This document shows, piece by piece, positions 1 through 13,130 of a stretch of DNA of 64,000 nt. Origin of the DNA: Megalonaias nervosa (lineage: Eukaryota; Mollusca; Bivalvia; Unionida; Unionidae); the NCBI GenBank assembly GCA_016617855.1, contig JAECUM010003654.1, positions 40,008 to 104,007 on the forward strand, in the 5' to 3' direction. The first letter of the stretch is position 1, and each line of letters opens with the position of its first letter. Made by a program: the position numbers and the translations under genes. The notes under the pieces are model-generated. The model did no database searches. It was not told the origin of the DNA and saw nothing but the letters and a program-made list of their open reading frames with translations.

Positions 1-469
1 GTCGGCAGATAATGGTATAGGTTGACAAGAAATACCTGTCAATTTGACGTTTCATTAAAATATATTATTACGATGCAATCCACTTGAGGAAAAGTATAGT
101 GCTATTAAAACATATCAATAGCTATTCAGTAAATGGACTAGGGGTTCATAAACAAACTAGTAAGTTTTTCCCCATGTTTCTGAACGGTAGAGCAATGGAT
201 TTTATAAAATGGAAATTTAATCATTAAATAAATTATACATATCTGCATCTCAAAGTTTTAGCAGTGTCCAACCTGCAGTACTTTTGATTTGCTACTAATT
301 TAAGCATTTAACTGATTCCTTTTATTCAGTCCTTTAAATGAGCTGTTGTTTAGCATGTCAGAATCTTTATTAGCTTATCTCTGGTGTTTCCGTTATTTTG
401 AGCTCTACATTCTCAGTGAGAACAATCGCTGGAAACATGTTTGCTTGTTGTTGTTGCTATTGTCCTTTT
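1..469. other. No recognisable feature
   Basis: AT-rich sequence with short random open frames only. Nothing here matches a family I know. Confidence 0.5.
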
Positions 470-1062
470 GCTTTTTACTTTGTTTTGTTTTAACTGCTTC
501 CTTTATGCTCCATCGAGAGTATGGAATGGTTATATAGCTTTCTTTTGTGCATCCGTATATCCATATTTCATATTTTAGTTATGTTTTCAGTTAAAGCCAT
601 TTATTCCAGTAATTATATATCCAGAAAAGATGTGTGTTGGTGTGTGCCATACAGCGGAATCAATAGTAGGACACTATGAGCTAACATCTATGTTGAGGTA
701 ATTTTGGTTCTGTTTTATGTTTAAGTGGAATTTTCATCAACTGTTTGCAGTGGCAGTATCCAGTATTGTGCGTAAATGCATTTTCCTTTGGAGTTATACC
801 CCTTTTTGATGCTAAATGTGCATTCCGTCCATCAAACTAAGAAGATTCCATCCATCAAAATACTACAACCATATCTATAATTTTACTTTTTTTCATATTC
901 TTTTCTATATATGACTTGCACCAATCAGTTAAAGGGGAGTGCGGGCGGTCATGTATTAGGAACATATTTCTAATTTTTCTATTCTTGCTAGTTTCTGCTT
1001 TTGCATACATTTATTCTTTTCTGTGTACAAGTGTTTAATATTGTAGAGACATTTGAAGTTAT
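470..1062 (+). repeat. Duplicated block A, left part
   Basis: This segment is collinear with 5620-6130 in the same orientation. Shared landmarks include 'catccgtat(a/g)tccat', 'ccagaaaagatg', 'gaatcaat(a/g)gtagga', 'ccctttttgatg', 'atatatgactt(g/a)cacc' and 'tttctgtgtacaag'. The copies are clearly diverged, so the duplication is old. No conserved reading frame is shared, so I treat it as non-coding. The match resumes at 2310, which shows that this copy has been interrupted. Confidence 0.7.
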
Positions 1063-1091
1063 TTATACGAAATAATAATGACTGCAGACAA

Positions 1092-1092
<1 letters not shown>

Positions 1093-1182
<90 letters not shown>

Positions 1183-1216
1183 GACACACACACATATATA
1201 TATATATATATAGTAG

Positions 1217-1278
<62 letters not shown>
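1093..1278. repeat. (CT)n-(CA)n-(TA)n compound microsatellite
   Basis: A short CT run passes into a long CA run with a few TA and GA interruptions, then TA runs split by 'gtagggta'. The open frames of alternating TH, VC or YI residues across it are artefacts. Confidence 0.97.
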
Positions 1279-1282
<4 letters not shown>

Positions 1283-2211
1283 CGTGTAGGCTCGTACAAA
1301 TGTAACAAAAGAAAGGAGTGAAGTCAACAAGATTTGTACATTTTAACAAAATAATTTATTTCCCTAGAAAACAATGTAAAAATAGGAAATAGGACTTTCG
1401 GTTTGTGAATATAATCCAAAAATTAATCCTAAAGTTGAAAAATATAAGTCCTATCACTAAACAGTTCTAATTGAATCCGGGTTCAAATCTCGATGAAATT
1501 CGAATATGGAGGCGATGACGTCAGATGATGTCTGTACTGATGGCAACAGATCCTCGTTGAATCACAGTTTATAATGTTTCCGTATAGAATTCCAGAATAA
1601 ATTTCCACTAAATTTCTTTGTCCCAGAACCTTTTGTAAAAAAAGTATACTTGTTTAGTCTTCTAGAGAATATATTATTAAATTAAAAAAAAGATGAACTT
1701 CAAAAACAATCTGGCTTCAGCAATGAAACACTTGTAAACGTCAAGGTGTAGATATACGACTGACTGGAAAGCTCTGAGAATGAGTATTAAACCCAACTAA
1801 AATGTCATTTCATTCCCGCATGATGGGTCACGTGGTCTCTTAACATTGAACAGCGCAATAAAAAAAAATTAAAATTATCACGTAAGCAAGAATAGCCCTA
1901 TCTAAGAATCAAAGTCTCACGCTGAAATGAATTAAAACAAGAAAGGCTGCTTACAACTCAGCTAACACGTGAGCCGATATGACATTGGTAATAGCCAATC
2001 GTTTTAACTTGATGTTTACGAAATCTATGAACCAGAGTGAGCTAAAAATAATGCTGAAGAAATATTATAATCTAATCGGGTCAAGCCAATTTTCGGAAAA
2101 GAGATTAAAATCTAATGAAAATTATCATTACAATAAAATGTCATGAAACAAAATTAAAAAATTAAAAAGAATTTAAAATTAACACACAAGCAATTTAATT
2201 ACATATACGTG

Positions 2212-2213
<2 letters not shown>
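1279..2213. other. Segment present in block A but absent from block B
   Basis: Block B (5620-6620) runs from the homologue of 1062 almost directly to the homologue of 2310. The roughly 1.2 kb from 1063 to 2305 is therefore extra here. It has simple repeats at both ends and about 0.93 kb of unrecognised AT-rich DNA between them. I saw no terminal inverted repeats or coding potential. It could be a decayed insertion, or a deletion in block B. Confidence 0.45.

Positions 2214-2305
<92 letters not shown>
2214..2305. repeat. (TA)n microsatellite
   Basis: An uninterrupted TA dinucleotide run of about 90 bp. Confidence 0.97.
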
Positions 2306-2306
<1 letters not shown>

Positions 2307-2309
2307 TCG

Positions 2310-2945
2310 GTTTAGACATTCTATGGCATAGTGTATGTGTTTACGACTGATTCCATCAAATCTTGATATAGACGTACAAACTATATTTCTAATCCCTTAA
2401 TGAAAATTAGAAGTCCAGTGAATCGTAAATTTCATAGTTTGGATAGTACTTATTCCCATTTCCAGATATGCCGATGCTTTGTGTGTAACATTTCAAATCC
2501 AGTAAAAGAAAAAGAAGTAACCTGTCCATAAGTAATGTAAATAAGTGAAAATAATAATGCATATCGGGGTCCATACGGCATATATGTGTCTCGACATAGA
2601 CTGGGTGCATAGTGCTGAATCCATCAATATCAAAACTTTTAAAATAGACGTAAATTTAAATCTTACCATTATTGCTTCGTAAGTTCTAATTCTCAGCAGA
2701 AGTAAAATCCATTGTTCTCAGAAACTTTTTATCGCATTTTAGATGAAGATTTGAAAAAGACAGTAGAGTCCAGACAGGAAAAAAACTCAGAACCATGCCA
2801 AAGATAGCAACAATTATGGACACTATAAGTTCTTTTCAGCCAATTTGACCCTCGTATGTATCATATAACATATAATGATATAAGTAGATACCGACACAAA
2901 TAATATATATGCAATGCATTAGCTTACAAGATCAGCATATAATAT
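2310..2945 (+). repeat. Duplicated block A, right part
   Basis: Collinear with 6195-6620. Shared landmarks include 'agtgtatgtgt', 'gattccatca', 'actccagt(g/a)aa', 'catagttt(g)gca/ata', 'acttattcc(c/t)atttc' and 'gtagatacc(g/t)acaca/taaa'. Similarity fades toward 2945. No coding frame is preserved in both copies. Confidence 0.6.
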
Positions 2946-3681
2946 CGAAAATTAGGAATCACACTAAGACTATTTCTTTTGGAAACTCCTTTTTGGGAAT
3001 AATTAACAAACCTTAAACTTTACATGTTTAAATGAGATAGGAAATGTACAGATCAAATTGGATTAATAAAATGATCTGATGAAAAACAGTTTGAAATCGT
3101 GAAAACTTAGTGTCTATTATGTGCAGAGATCAGAACTGGAAAAACGTTTATTAGAAATAATCCAAACTGCATACCAATAATCCAATTAATTCGACTAGCT
3201 TTTGCAGGCTAAAGACCAAGGACGGATACTGTACTTAATTGAAAACAAGGCCTCTAAGACCCAGTAGCACCAAAAATATTTCCTTTCTATGTTACTTATA
3301 AAACTTCTTTATTATATATTTCTTTTAATAACTGATATACTTTTGCAACACTACTTGACATTTGTTCGTGAGATCCTAAAAGACTCATCAATTGTTGAGC
3401 GGTCCTTCTTCGCATAGGGTAAACTGATTACCTCAAGGGTAGTACAACAAAAAGCCCGAATAACTTAAATATCAAGTGACATTGCAGAGCAGGCAATTTT
3501 AACAATCTATGCTTTTTTGTAAACATTGATGCTCGTTCTTTTATTATCGACTCAGACTGTAACATTTCCAAATAAATCATCTCCGAAACATTCCAAGGCA
3601 TTATGTGTTGATATTGGCTCGGAATATTTTTTTTAATATATTTTCAATGTCATCTAGGGGAGTTAATTGTAGTCAGAGGTC

Positions 3682-3800
<119 letters not shown>

Positions 3801-4087
3801 TCATTTCTGTAAAACATATATGCACTTTCCGTGTAACGTTAGTGGATTAGCTTAATATCTACCACCGTCACATGCAATTATTTAGGGCTTGTTTTGCATT
3901 TAGCTATTTAATCTATAGTCCTTTCTTTGTACACATGATGCGTGTAAATTAATAAAACTATGTGCTATTGTGATGCTCTCCTATTTAAGATAGCAAGAAA
4001 GGAGTTTGTTTCGAGGGCTGGTGATCTTGCTTCTGAGGATCATCTATAAATGGTTTGATTATTTTTAAAAATTGTTTTTCAATTTGC

Positions 4088-4088
<1 letters not shown>

Positions 4089-4139
<51 letters not shown>

Positions 4140-4170
4140 AAGATAAACACGCACACACAAACACACACAT
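4089..4170. repeat. (CA)n microsatellite
   Basis: A CA run with a few A insertions near its right end. Confidence 0.95.
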
Positions 4171-4706
4171 ATATATCTGATCTGTTGATCTGTTGGCCAG
4201 GATAAATAGCGTTTCTTGTCAATAGTTGCAACATAATGGCATCTTGTAAATTGTCATGGAAGGAAATTCACAGAACAGTCATAAGCAAAATGAGAAGGCG
4301 AACTGATATGACTTAGTAGATTCCTTTGTAATTATTTCGTTGTTTAAGAAAGAATGATCTAAAAACAGGTATCAGTTCAGTAGATAAATAAATAAATACC
4401 TATTTTCAATGTTGCAGGTATTTTTTCCTTCATAATTCCTAAGGAAGCAAAGCAAACCACAAAACTGAATTATTTAGGTACTGAAATAGGCACGTCTTGC
4501 AAAACATTATTTCGAACTTCGCCTTCCCCCACAGATTACACATCCATCAGTACACCATGCGACTTCATTCCAAGCATTGCAACTGGTGACATTTGCTCAC
4601 AAAAGATATTACGTAAATGCCTCTTTATGTTTGTGTGTTTTATATTGACTTACAAATAATTTTAAAATGTGAATTTTGTTCTAATATGATTGTTAATGAT
4701 AATAGT

Positions 4707-4747
4707 GATGATGGTGATGATGATCATGATGATAATGATGATGATGA
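4707..4747. repeat. (GAT)n-rich trinucleotide repeat
   Basis: An imperfect GAT/GAC trinucleotide run. One frame reads as an Asp-rich peptide, but there is no sign of a gene around it. Confidence 0.8.
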
Positions 4748-5619
4748 CAAACAGCAATGGACTAGCAGGATTGTATCAGCTCTAAACGTTCAAAACATGT
4801 ATATTTATGGAATTTGAAACCATATGATTTTTTTTTTATCAGCTGCTCCCCCGCCCAAAAGGTGCTTCTCAAGCATCAGTTCTGTTTTTGCTTGCTATTA
4901 ATTCATTATGTTCAGATTATTCAGGACAATATGCAAAGCAGATATTAAATCCTCTTTTCTTCGGGTGTGAGTAAGTTTAATCCACCTATTATATTTTTCT
5001 AGGCATAGTTACATCATGAAGTCGGTTTAATATCAAATTGCTCAGTTATTACTTTCAGAGATTTTAAAGAAAAGAACATTAATAAATATTGTAATGTTTA
5101 GGATAATTTTATATTGACTTATAATAAAATATATATATCTCCATATACGGTCTTAAATAGTCTTTGATTAATGCTTAGAAGCTATTTCTGTTTTAATTGA
5201 CCTCACTCCACGGCTAAGTGAACTTATGGTATGACTGCATCTAATGTGCATCATCGTACATCGTCCATCAGCATTTGCTTGTAAAATGTCTTTTTTGAAA
5301 TAAAGAACTGAACATATTTTAAGTAATTTCTTTGATATATAGCTTTAAATCAAATACATTATATAAATCTAGATCTCAAAGGGATCGACTTCTCTAGTCT
5401 GTGGTATTTGTAGTAGTTTGATTTCCTCCTACTTTTGCGTTTGAATTTTGGCATTGAATGAACTCATTTTCCTCAGTCGTTTAATTGAACTATTGTTTTG
5501 TATTACGGAAGCTCGATCACCTTGTCATTGACACTGTATATATTATGAATACTATGCTAAGATTAATGAAGTGACCATAATAACTGGCAATAAGTATATT
5601 TCTTGTGTTGTATTTGTAT

Positions 5620-6620
5620 TTTCGTTCTCGTTTGTTTCCGCTTTACTGCTTGATTTATGCCCCGTTGCGGTTGTGCAATGGTCATAGGTTTATTCCTGTC
5701 ATCCGTATGTCCATGCTTCAAACTTTGGTTATGTTTTCGGTTTGGTCAGTTTTTGTCAGGAAAGTCCCGAAAAGATGAGCTTTGGTGAGTGCGATACAGA
5801 TGAATCAATGGTAGGAAACTATGAGTTAACAGCTACATTTAAGATATTTTGGTTATGCATTTAGCGTAAGTGAGTTCTCATAAACTTTTTGCAGTTGAAT
5901 TATACAGCTTGGTGTATAAATGCATATGTCTTCATAGTTATGTCCCTTTTTGATGTGAAATGTGTATTGTATATATGACTTACACCAACCAAAGAAAGGG
6001 GAAATGCGGCTATCCATGTACAAGAAACGTATTTCAAATTTTGTTTAGTTATTCTTTCTTTGGTTTTAGTTTTACACATACTGAGGCATTTGCTTGGTCG
6101 ATATTTTCTGTGTACAAGTATGTAAACTTGGAGAGAGCGTTGAATTTTTCATTAAAAGAATAAAAACTGAAAGTAATCATACATAACTAGGTACAAACAG
6201 CTCAGACATTCTTTGACAAAGTGTATGTGTATATTACTCATTCCATCATCATGTGATACAATATCTTCAAATTCTTTGCTCCATAGTAAGAATTTAGAAC
6301 TCCAGTAAATTCCATAGTTTGCATAGCACTTATTCCTATTTCTATACATGGCGATGTAATGTGTGTAATATGTTTAAATCTAAGAAACAAGAAGTAATGG
6401 AAGTAATGGGAAAAAGTGAAAATTATCCTATATACCTAGGTATATATTTTGACAGAGTTTTCTGCAAATTGACTCTCCAACTGATCTTCTAGCATTTGGA
6501 AATATGAGTAGATACCTACATAAATTAATGAATATGCAGTAGATTGGTTTACAAAACCGCCATACACAATCCATCGTTAGTATTTCCGCTTGGAACCACT
6601 TTGGATAATAATCAGCATAC
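5620..6620 (+). repeat. Duplicated block B
   Basis: The second copy of the block at 470-1062 plus 2310-2945, in the same orientation and nearly contiguous. It lies about 4-5 kb downstream, so this looks like a local segmental duplication or two insertions of one unknown repeat. Which of these applies cannot be told from one window. Confidence 0.65.
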
Positions 6621-7313
6621 CTTACAGGTCTACTAGTGTACTCACACAACTTTGGTTTATGTGATAAATTTAATCTTGTAGATGCGATTTTTAAAGGTAT
6701 TATGTCAAATACCTCATCATTAATGAAAATAATGACTACAAAACATCGATTTTTTTATTGCACAAGGCAGCACTCTCCTAGCCGATTTTGCGCTCGGCAA
6801 TTTCCGTAAGACAAAGCGGAAGTGACATGCTGTAGGGAACGGTGAATTTCTACTTTCGTTGTTAACTGCATTCAGTAGTTGGTACCGTGCATTATCCGAC
6901 CAGTGACAGAAGAGATAGTCTGCAATGACCATTTGAGAGACGACGATTTTGATACCGTCTATAAAATGAAAAGATTCACTTGGTATTACGACCATCAGAC
7001 GACTCCTGCCAAATGCAGTACAAAGAGTGTTTTCTCGCCAGATAACTTAGTCCGTGAACACCAGATCAACAAAAACCAAGGGTTACGGCAGGGCTAACAA
7101 CATGTAGACCGAGAGAAGCTTGTACAGAAGCGAGGGTAAAATATTTATACGTCTTTATATTGCTATATTTTAGTTGTCAGCCCCTACCCCTCGCCACAAA
7201 TATACCTTGCAAAAGAACGATCAATGGGAGAGGGCGATTTTAGTGGGAGGGTGTTTGTAAATCATAATAGCCCCACCCCTAGCCCCCAAAATGAATCCTA
7301 CTTTGCCATGACG

Positions 7314-7315
<2 letters not shown>

Positions 7316-7367
<52 letters not shown>

Positions 7368-7375
7368 TGTCTGTC
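7316..7375. repeat. (GT)n microsatellite
   Basis: A GT run ending in GTCTGTCTGT. Confidence 0.96.
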
Positions 7376-7807
7376 CTTTGGAATTTGGTTTTGCCCACTC
7401 TCCCATTATTATTCCTCCCCCCCGAAAAAAATTCATGTGCATGCCCATGCTTATTTCACGCGTGTTCAACAACCATAATAATGACAAAACAAGTTTGCTG
7501 CTAAAACCAAACTGTTGTGAATACTTGATGTATTGATTGTGTTTCATTGTAAAGGCTAATTACCCCTTCGTGTTGAGGCACTGGGAGTAAATTACCTTGT
7601 TTGCCAGAATATACACCACTGTGTCAGTGGATGACGATCTAGGTCAGAATCAAATCCACAACCCATTACTTGTGAGTGTGAATACTAATGTCCATTCAAT
7701 GTGGAGAGTATAGTATTATTATTCATAATATGTACAGAACCATAGTTAAAAGGAATTTTTAAAAATAGTTTAATGCTGTCGGTGTAAAGGTTTTATCTTC
7801 TAAAACT

Positions 7808-7909
<102 letters not shown>

Positions 7910-9902
7910 TACTGAATGAGAATTTTGAGAACCAGCACCCGGAAGATAATGCACCAGAGAGAACCGAAGACAGTAGATGGTGTGACATATCCTGTGGTGC
8001 ATTTTGATGTTACAGTGAACTTTCCATTCATTCCCTGTTTACATGGTTTGTATAGCTTCATAGTTGATATGGATTCCTAAGGCCTCACAAATTGTATCAG
8101 CATGTGAGTCAATAATTAAGTTATGTAATTTTTTATTGCGGATAAACTACAACGTATTGGTAATATGTCAAATTTTATGGTTAACCCTTACTTGTAAAAG
8201 TAAGCAAAAGGTTTGGTGCATTTGTCAACTATTGTTCAGACATGCAAAAGACTTCATGTGTGACTACCCTATCTGCTGCAAAGGCATGAAACACATTTTT
8301 CATACTCTTATTACAGGGACTAGATACACCATCATGCAGTACTGCTGTTCAATGTCAGACTGACAGTATACTTAAGAAAAAAACAAACAAGCAAACGACA
8401 CATATAACATTGTATTAACTAAGCTCAGTAAGATTATGTAAGCGTTTGACTCGGTAGACCAAGCCCTTGTGAACTTGTTATTATTTAGTAATGATACACT
8501 TTAATTGATACACATATTCATGAGAAATCCTCATCTGTGTGAAAACCACGATCAGAATACACGTCTAAAATGTCACCTACTACACAGGTTGTGAAGTAAA
8601 TGTCCAGCAATGAAAGAGAAGGAGCAAAGACATTGCAGACTTTCATGTACTTGTCAGCATTCATACATGACACTCATGCAAGAAAATGAGCTTACTTTTT
8701 CAATATTACTTACGCATAAGTCCATTTTTAAAATGTTGGTAAACGCATTTAAGCTATGTACAGGTGACGTCACATTTCAAGAAATAGAAGTAATGTTAAT
8801 TTTGCTCAACACATTATTGTTTCTCTTTTCTTCAGAACAATGAAATGAAGAGTAGTTACCACATGGAGAAAGAGAGACTTTCTATAGCCATAAAAGTTAC
8901 AGAACCACAGTGTGGAGGTGGACACTATTATTACAGACACGCATGTTCAGATACAGAAATGGATAAGAGAGAATATGAGAGCCACACACTATTATGACGT
9001 GTGACATATAGCCAAGGGTATGTAGATATTGCAGGTTTTACTACCCGGAATGATACTATTTGATAAAACTCGTTTACAAGCACATATAGTAATATAACAG
9101 TTGTATGTTTAAAGTTATATTAAAGTTGGACAGTGGGCATATCGCTAGGAATACAGCCCCCCCCCCCCCCATTAATATTTCTGGCCCCTCCTGTCCGCTG
9201 CCGTACATACACACACAGAAGGGAGAAACTCACTAAAGCAAAGCAACTCAAACTTGAAAGATTTTAATCAAAACAAAGCTAACACAGAGTCTTTCTTGTA
9301 GCATATATTCAAAATCATATATCGCAACAAAAATTATTATTTATTATTATTATTATTCATTCATTAAACTATGATTTATATGTATGTTAAAAGGAATACT
9401 ATTTAAGTGTTGTTTCCAATTCCATTAATTCTCTTTGGTAAATTGTCAGTGGATGACATTTTTCAGTTTCTTGAATTACTGGGGTAACAGGTTTTTTTCA
9501 GACTATGTTGAAGAATTAATGGCAGTGCTGGAGGAAGTGGTCAGGAATTCGGAGTCAGTTGATAGACATTTATTGCCACCTCTATGGAGCAATGTATCTA
9601 TTATGACTGAAAATAGAATATACAGCAAATTTTTAAACTTGAATAAAGTTATGTTACTTCATGTATCCCGGTTTTCTGTTACTTATTTCATGTTTTCAGA
9701 GTCAAGGCCTCTAGCATAAAATTAGATTTTACTACAACCAGTGTTAGGAAGCTAAATGAATCAAAAGTGAACATGAACAGACAGCAATATGTTTTAATGT
9801 CATAGTATAGACAAGACATAGTATAGTTCAAGAAATGAAATTATAGAGGATTAAAGAATTTTTCATGAGAATTTCCAAGATAATGGACCAATGATTTTAG
9901 CA

Positions 9903-10104
9903 GGATCTATTATCAGAATGACAGATTTGGGTAAAAATTCCACACTCAAGTAAAGTGATAGTACTGATACATTTTGTCAATAAAGGAGGGATTTTATGAA
10001 AAGGGATCTATTATCAGAATGACAGATTTGGGTAAAAATTCCACACTCAAGTAAAGTGATAGTACTGATACATTTTGTCAATAAAGGAGGGATTTTATGA
10101 AAAG
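9903..10104 (+). repeat. Perfect 101-bp tandem duplication
   Basis: The 101 bp beginning GGATCTATTATC at 9903 is repeated at once from 10004 with no difference I can see. Lack of divergence points to a recent duplication, or to an assembly duplicate. Nothing inside it looks coding. Confidence 0.95.
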
Positions 10105-11344
10105 GGATTTTAAGCATAATTTTCACATGTGTATAAAGCAATCACTTGTCCCAAAATTGACCCTGATAGTGGTACCATAACTACTGTAAGAATATTTTGC
10201 CTACAAGTGTTCATGTACTCGGACAGGATTTCCTTGCAATTTCCATATTGCTGTCTTAAGTGTTTAACTTTTAACACCACTAGTTACTGATGAACCACGC
10301 CCACATGAAAATCTGCTCTGGAGACATCCAAGTTTCGCCCAAATTCGTACCCTTCTCTTTTCATTATGAAACTGAAATAACATTAACCAAAGAATAATAA
10401 TAATGGCCATAATGATGATAGTAATTACCAGAAGGAATAGCCCAAGCGCTGCTCAGCCTTATTATGCCCTATGTTCTCTTTCTTTAGGGTCCTCGTCCAC
10501 CTTCTCGTCTCGTTCGGGCTTAAATTGGTACTGTCTAACCTCAGCGAGCAGAATCTTCTTAAGATTCATTACGTTTGCCATCTTCTAGGAATTCACCTTC
10601 CTCACACGACGAAAATGAGCATGACAAATTTGCCATAAATTCGCTAGAATCATCACTAGATTCAGCAATCATCACCACATATGGAATCAGGCCACAATTA
10701 ATAGTTCCGGTTCAGTACCCACGAATGTAGTCGCAGTCTATTTTTAGAGCATTTTTTCCTGTCTCCTTTTGATGGTGATACAAGAGTTAGATTTAGGCAT
10801 TCTTGGTATGGATTTAAAGGCAAGTTTATTCTTTAGAATATGAGCTTATGGTGTGGTTGTCTGTTGTGTTTCGACGACAGTGTACAGTGAGTAAAAAGGT
10901 CTTGCTGATGATCCGGAAGTGAAATCTGTGTTCCATTGCACGCTGGTTTGTTTACAGTCCAGCCTTTCAAAAAAATGCCCGTGAACCTATGACAAGAACT
11001 TAACTGAAGTCATCTTTGAAAGTATTTTAGATTAACATATGATTTGTATTGATTGTCACACAGTGGAAAGTTCAGTCCTGAGAAACAAATGTAGAGAATA
11101 TATAGTAAAATTGTGTTCTATGTCCATGCGCTAAACTGGAGGGACTTCCCGACAGTACGTCACTTCCGGAAATCCTGTTATCACCGGAAGTATACAAATA
11201 TTTCCGGTGCGTTTTCCGTAAAACGTAGATAAATGCACACATCATCTTCATTTTCTTCTCTGCATAATAATGCACATTTCTAGCGAAAAATGAACATTCT
11301 GATATATAATGTGTATTCCACTATAGTAGACCCTTAACACAGGA
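10105..11344. other. No gene; GGAA-core motifs near the right end
   Basis: No exon is recognised. The notable feature is the group of ETS-type sites listed at 11161-11210, with one more (CCGGAAGTG) near 10914. Confidence 0.4.
11161..11210. promoter_or_regulatory. Cluster of ETS-type CCGGAA sites
   Basis: Three ETS cores lie within 50 bp in both orientations: CACTTCCGGAA at 11161, ACCGGAAGT near 11183 and TTTCCGGT near 11201. Clusters of ACTTCCGG are common in animal core promoters (ETS/GABP class). No transcript start or nearby coding exon is visible, so the role is a guess. Confidence 0.25.
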
Positions 11345-11925
11345 ACTGACTTCCATTATATGCCGACGACTATTTTCTACGGATCAAAGAGTGTGCATAA
11401 TACTAATAGACAACTATTGACATGCTTAAATAGAGTTCTGAGAATGTGCAGAATAAAACAAGTTGTAATTTTCGATATCTAAATCATTCTATATGGACTT
11501 TTGCCCATCAAACAGAATTCATGATGACCCAAACATCTATCTTGATGGTTTTCTAATCCATGTTGTTTAGGGTACCAGATTTTTAGGACTTTGTTTAGAC
11601 CGTAAACTAACGTTTCTTCCGCATAATAGATACTTCATATGTAAGTGCCTAAAGGCATTGGATATAATACAAGTCATGGCAAAACTCAGATCGGGAGCAG
11701 ACTAGAAGGTCTGGCTAGGCCGTGGATCTATTACAAGCCATGGCAAACCCAGATTGGGAGCAGAGTGAACGCTCCTACACCGGCTATGCAAGGCTTACGC
11801 GAGTCTACAGATCAGCTTGTAAAACTTACCTGATTCGATACACTCGGCCTTGTCTGGGTGCATTTCGAACTTCCTTTCAGAATGCCTCTATGTCGAGGCA
11901 AATAAACATCTGTGCCATTTAAACT
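11345..11925 (+). pseudogene. Jockey-like LINE reverse transcriptase relic
   Basis: A decayed C-terminal part of a non-LTR reverse transcriptase, spread over several frames. An intact YADD catalytic box is read at 11359-11370 (LYADDYFL). Farther on are a DPNIYLDG segment near 11528, FLGLCLDRKLTFLPH near 11580, KCLKALDIIQVMAK near 11645 and CLGAFRTS near 11850. Their order and spacing follow the palm-thumb region of jockey-clade elements. At least one frameshift and several stops separate the pieces, so it is dead. The 5' part and the endonuclease were not found. I judge the family from these motifs only. Confidence 0.7.
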
Positions 11926-13060
11926 TTTATTGTTTTAGTACCTCATGTTTATGTACGTATGTTCATAGATCTTTTGCAGTTCTTTATATTTAATGTTTTA
12001 GAACTTCACTCTTTCTCTACACCATAAAGCCAGTACATGCTTTCATGCAGTATAAACCCTACCACCACTACTACTACTACAACTACTACTTCTAATCTCG
12101 CGTTACGACGCATTATATTACATATTACTAAAAAAAATAAGCATCCTTTTGTGAAATAATTTCTTTGCCATTTGTTAAATGTTTGCAGCGATTTTCAAAA
12201 TCGAATGGTTTTTGCTTTCATAAGAGGTAGGTGTATGTGTTTTACAAAGTTTGCACGTTTCCAGCAACAAAACATAGTCAAGATACACTTCTACGCAACA
12301 ATGTACGGAAGGATAGATATTGTTTTGCTGGATGGCTATTAAGTCTGTCATCTGACAATTACTGAAGATAAAATTAATAAATTACGCTGCTCTACACAGA
12401 TTAAGATGTATTAAGTGCACACAATGATAAAACAAATACAGGATGTAGTGAATAATGACATGAATTGTATTATATTGTTCCGGTTACTCTGTTATGGGGA
12501 GATTTGGCGATTTTCGGCAATTTTGAAAGTTTATTATGCACGACAGAGGGCAACGTGCTAAGAAGAATATTGTTTCGTTTTATTGTTTGGTTGAACAAAA
12601 GCTTGACAACCCATATTAAAAAAGAACATCTGAAAGTCTTTCTTTTGCTCCTAACGTAAATACCTTCCCTGTGTTATTAACATTAAAATGTCTCAATTTG
12701 ATTCCAAACGAATAAATAGTCTATTTGATTTTCTGACGTTACGCTCTTCTTTGTTAATTCCTTTGTTTCTTCGTAGTCGTTTGGGGATTATATATTCGGT
12801 AATTCTCCTATCTGAAGCATTTTTTAAAAAAAAATCATTTATTGCTGCATTAATAAATAAATAAACCGGCTTGATTACGTTTCTTCTGATTTGTCTTTGT
12901 CTTTTAATTTCTTGTTTGCTGGGCGAAGTGGTTTCCTCCTTCACGGACAGCAAAATATTTCGAACGGAATAAAATAAGAGGGATCACATGCTGATCTCGT
13001 TTGTTACGCGATATGCACAGAGAGTTAATAAAACATGGTTCACGTGGAGTTTACTACTAA

Positions 13061-13130
<70 letters not shown>

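Noticed and set aside
1053..1349. Overlapping open frames across the CA/TA microsatellite
   Set aside because: They consist of dipeptide repeats created by the simple repeats, in all frames.
9435..9719. A 94-residue gene
   Set aside because: Some helix-like composition in the middle (VEELMAVLEEVV) but no family match I can name and no partner exons.
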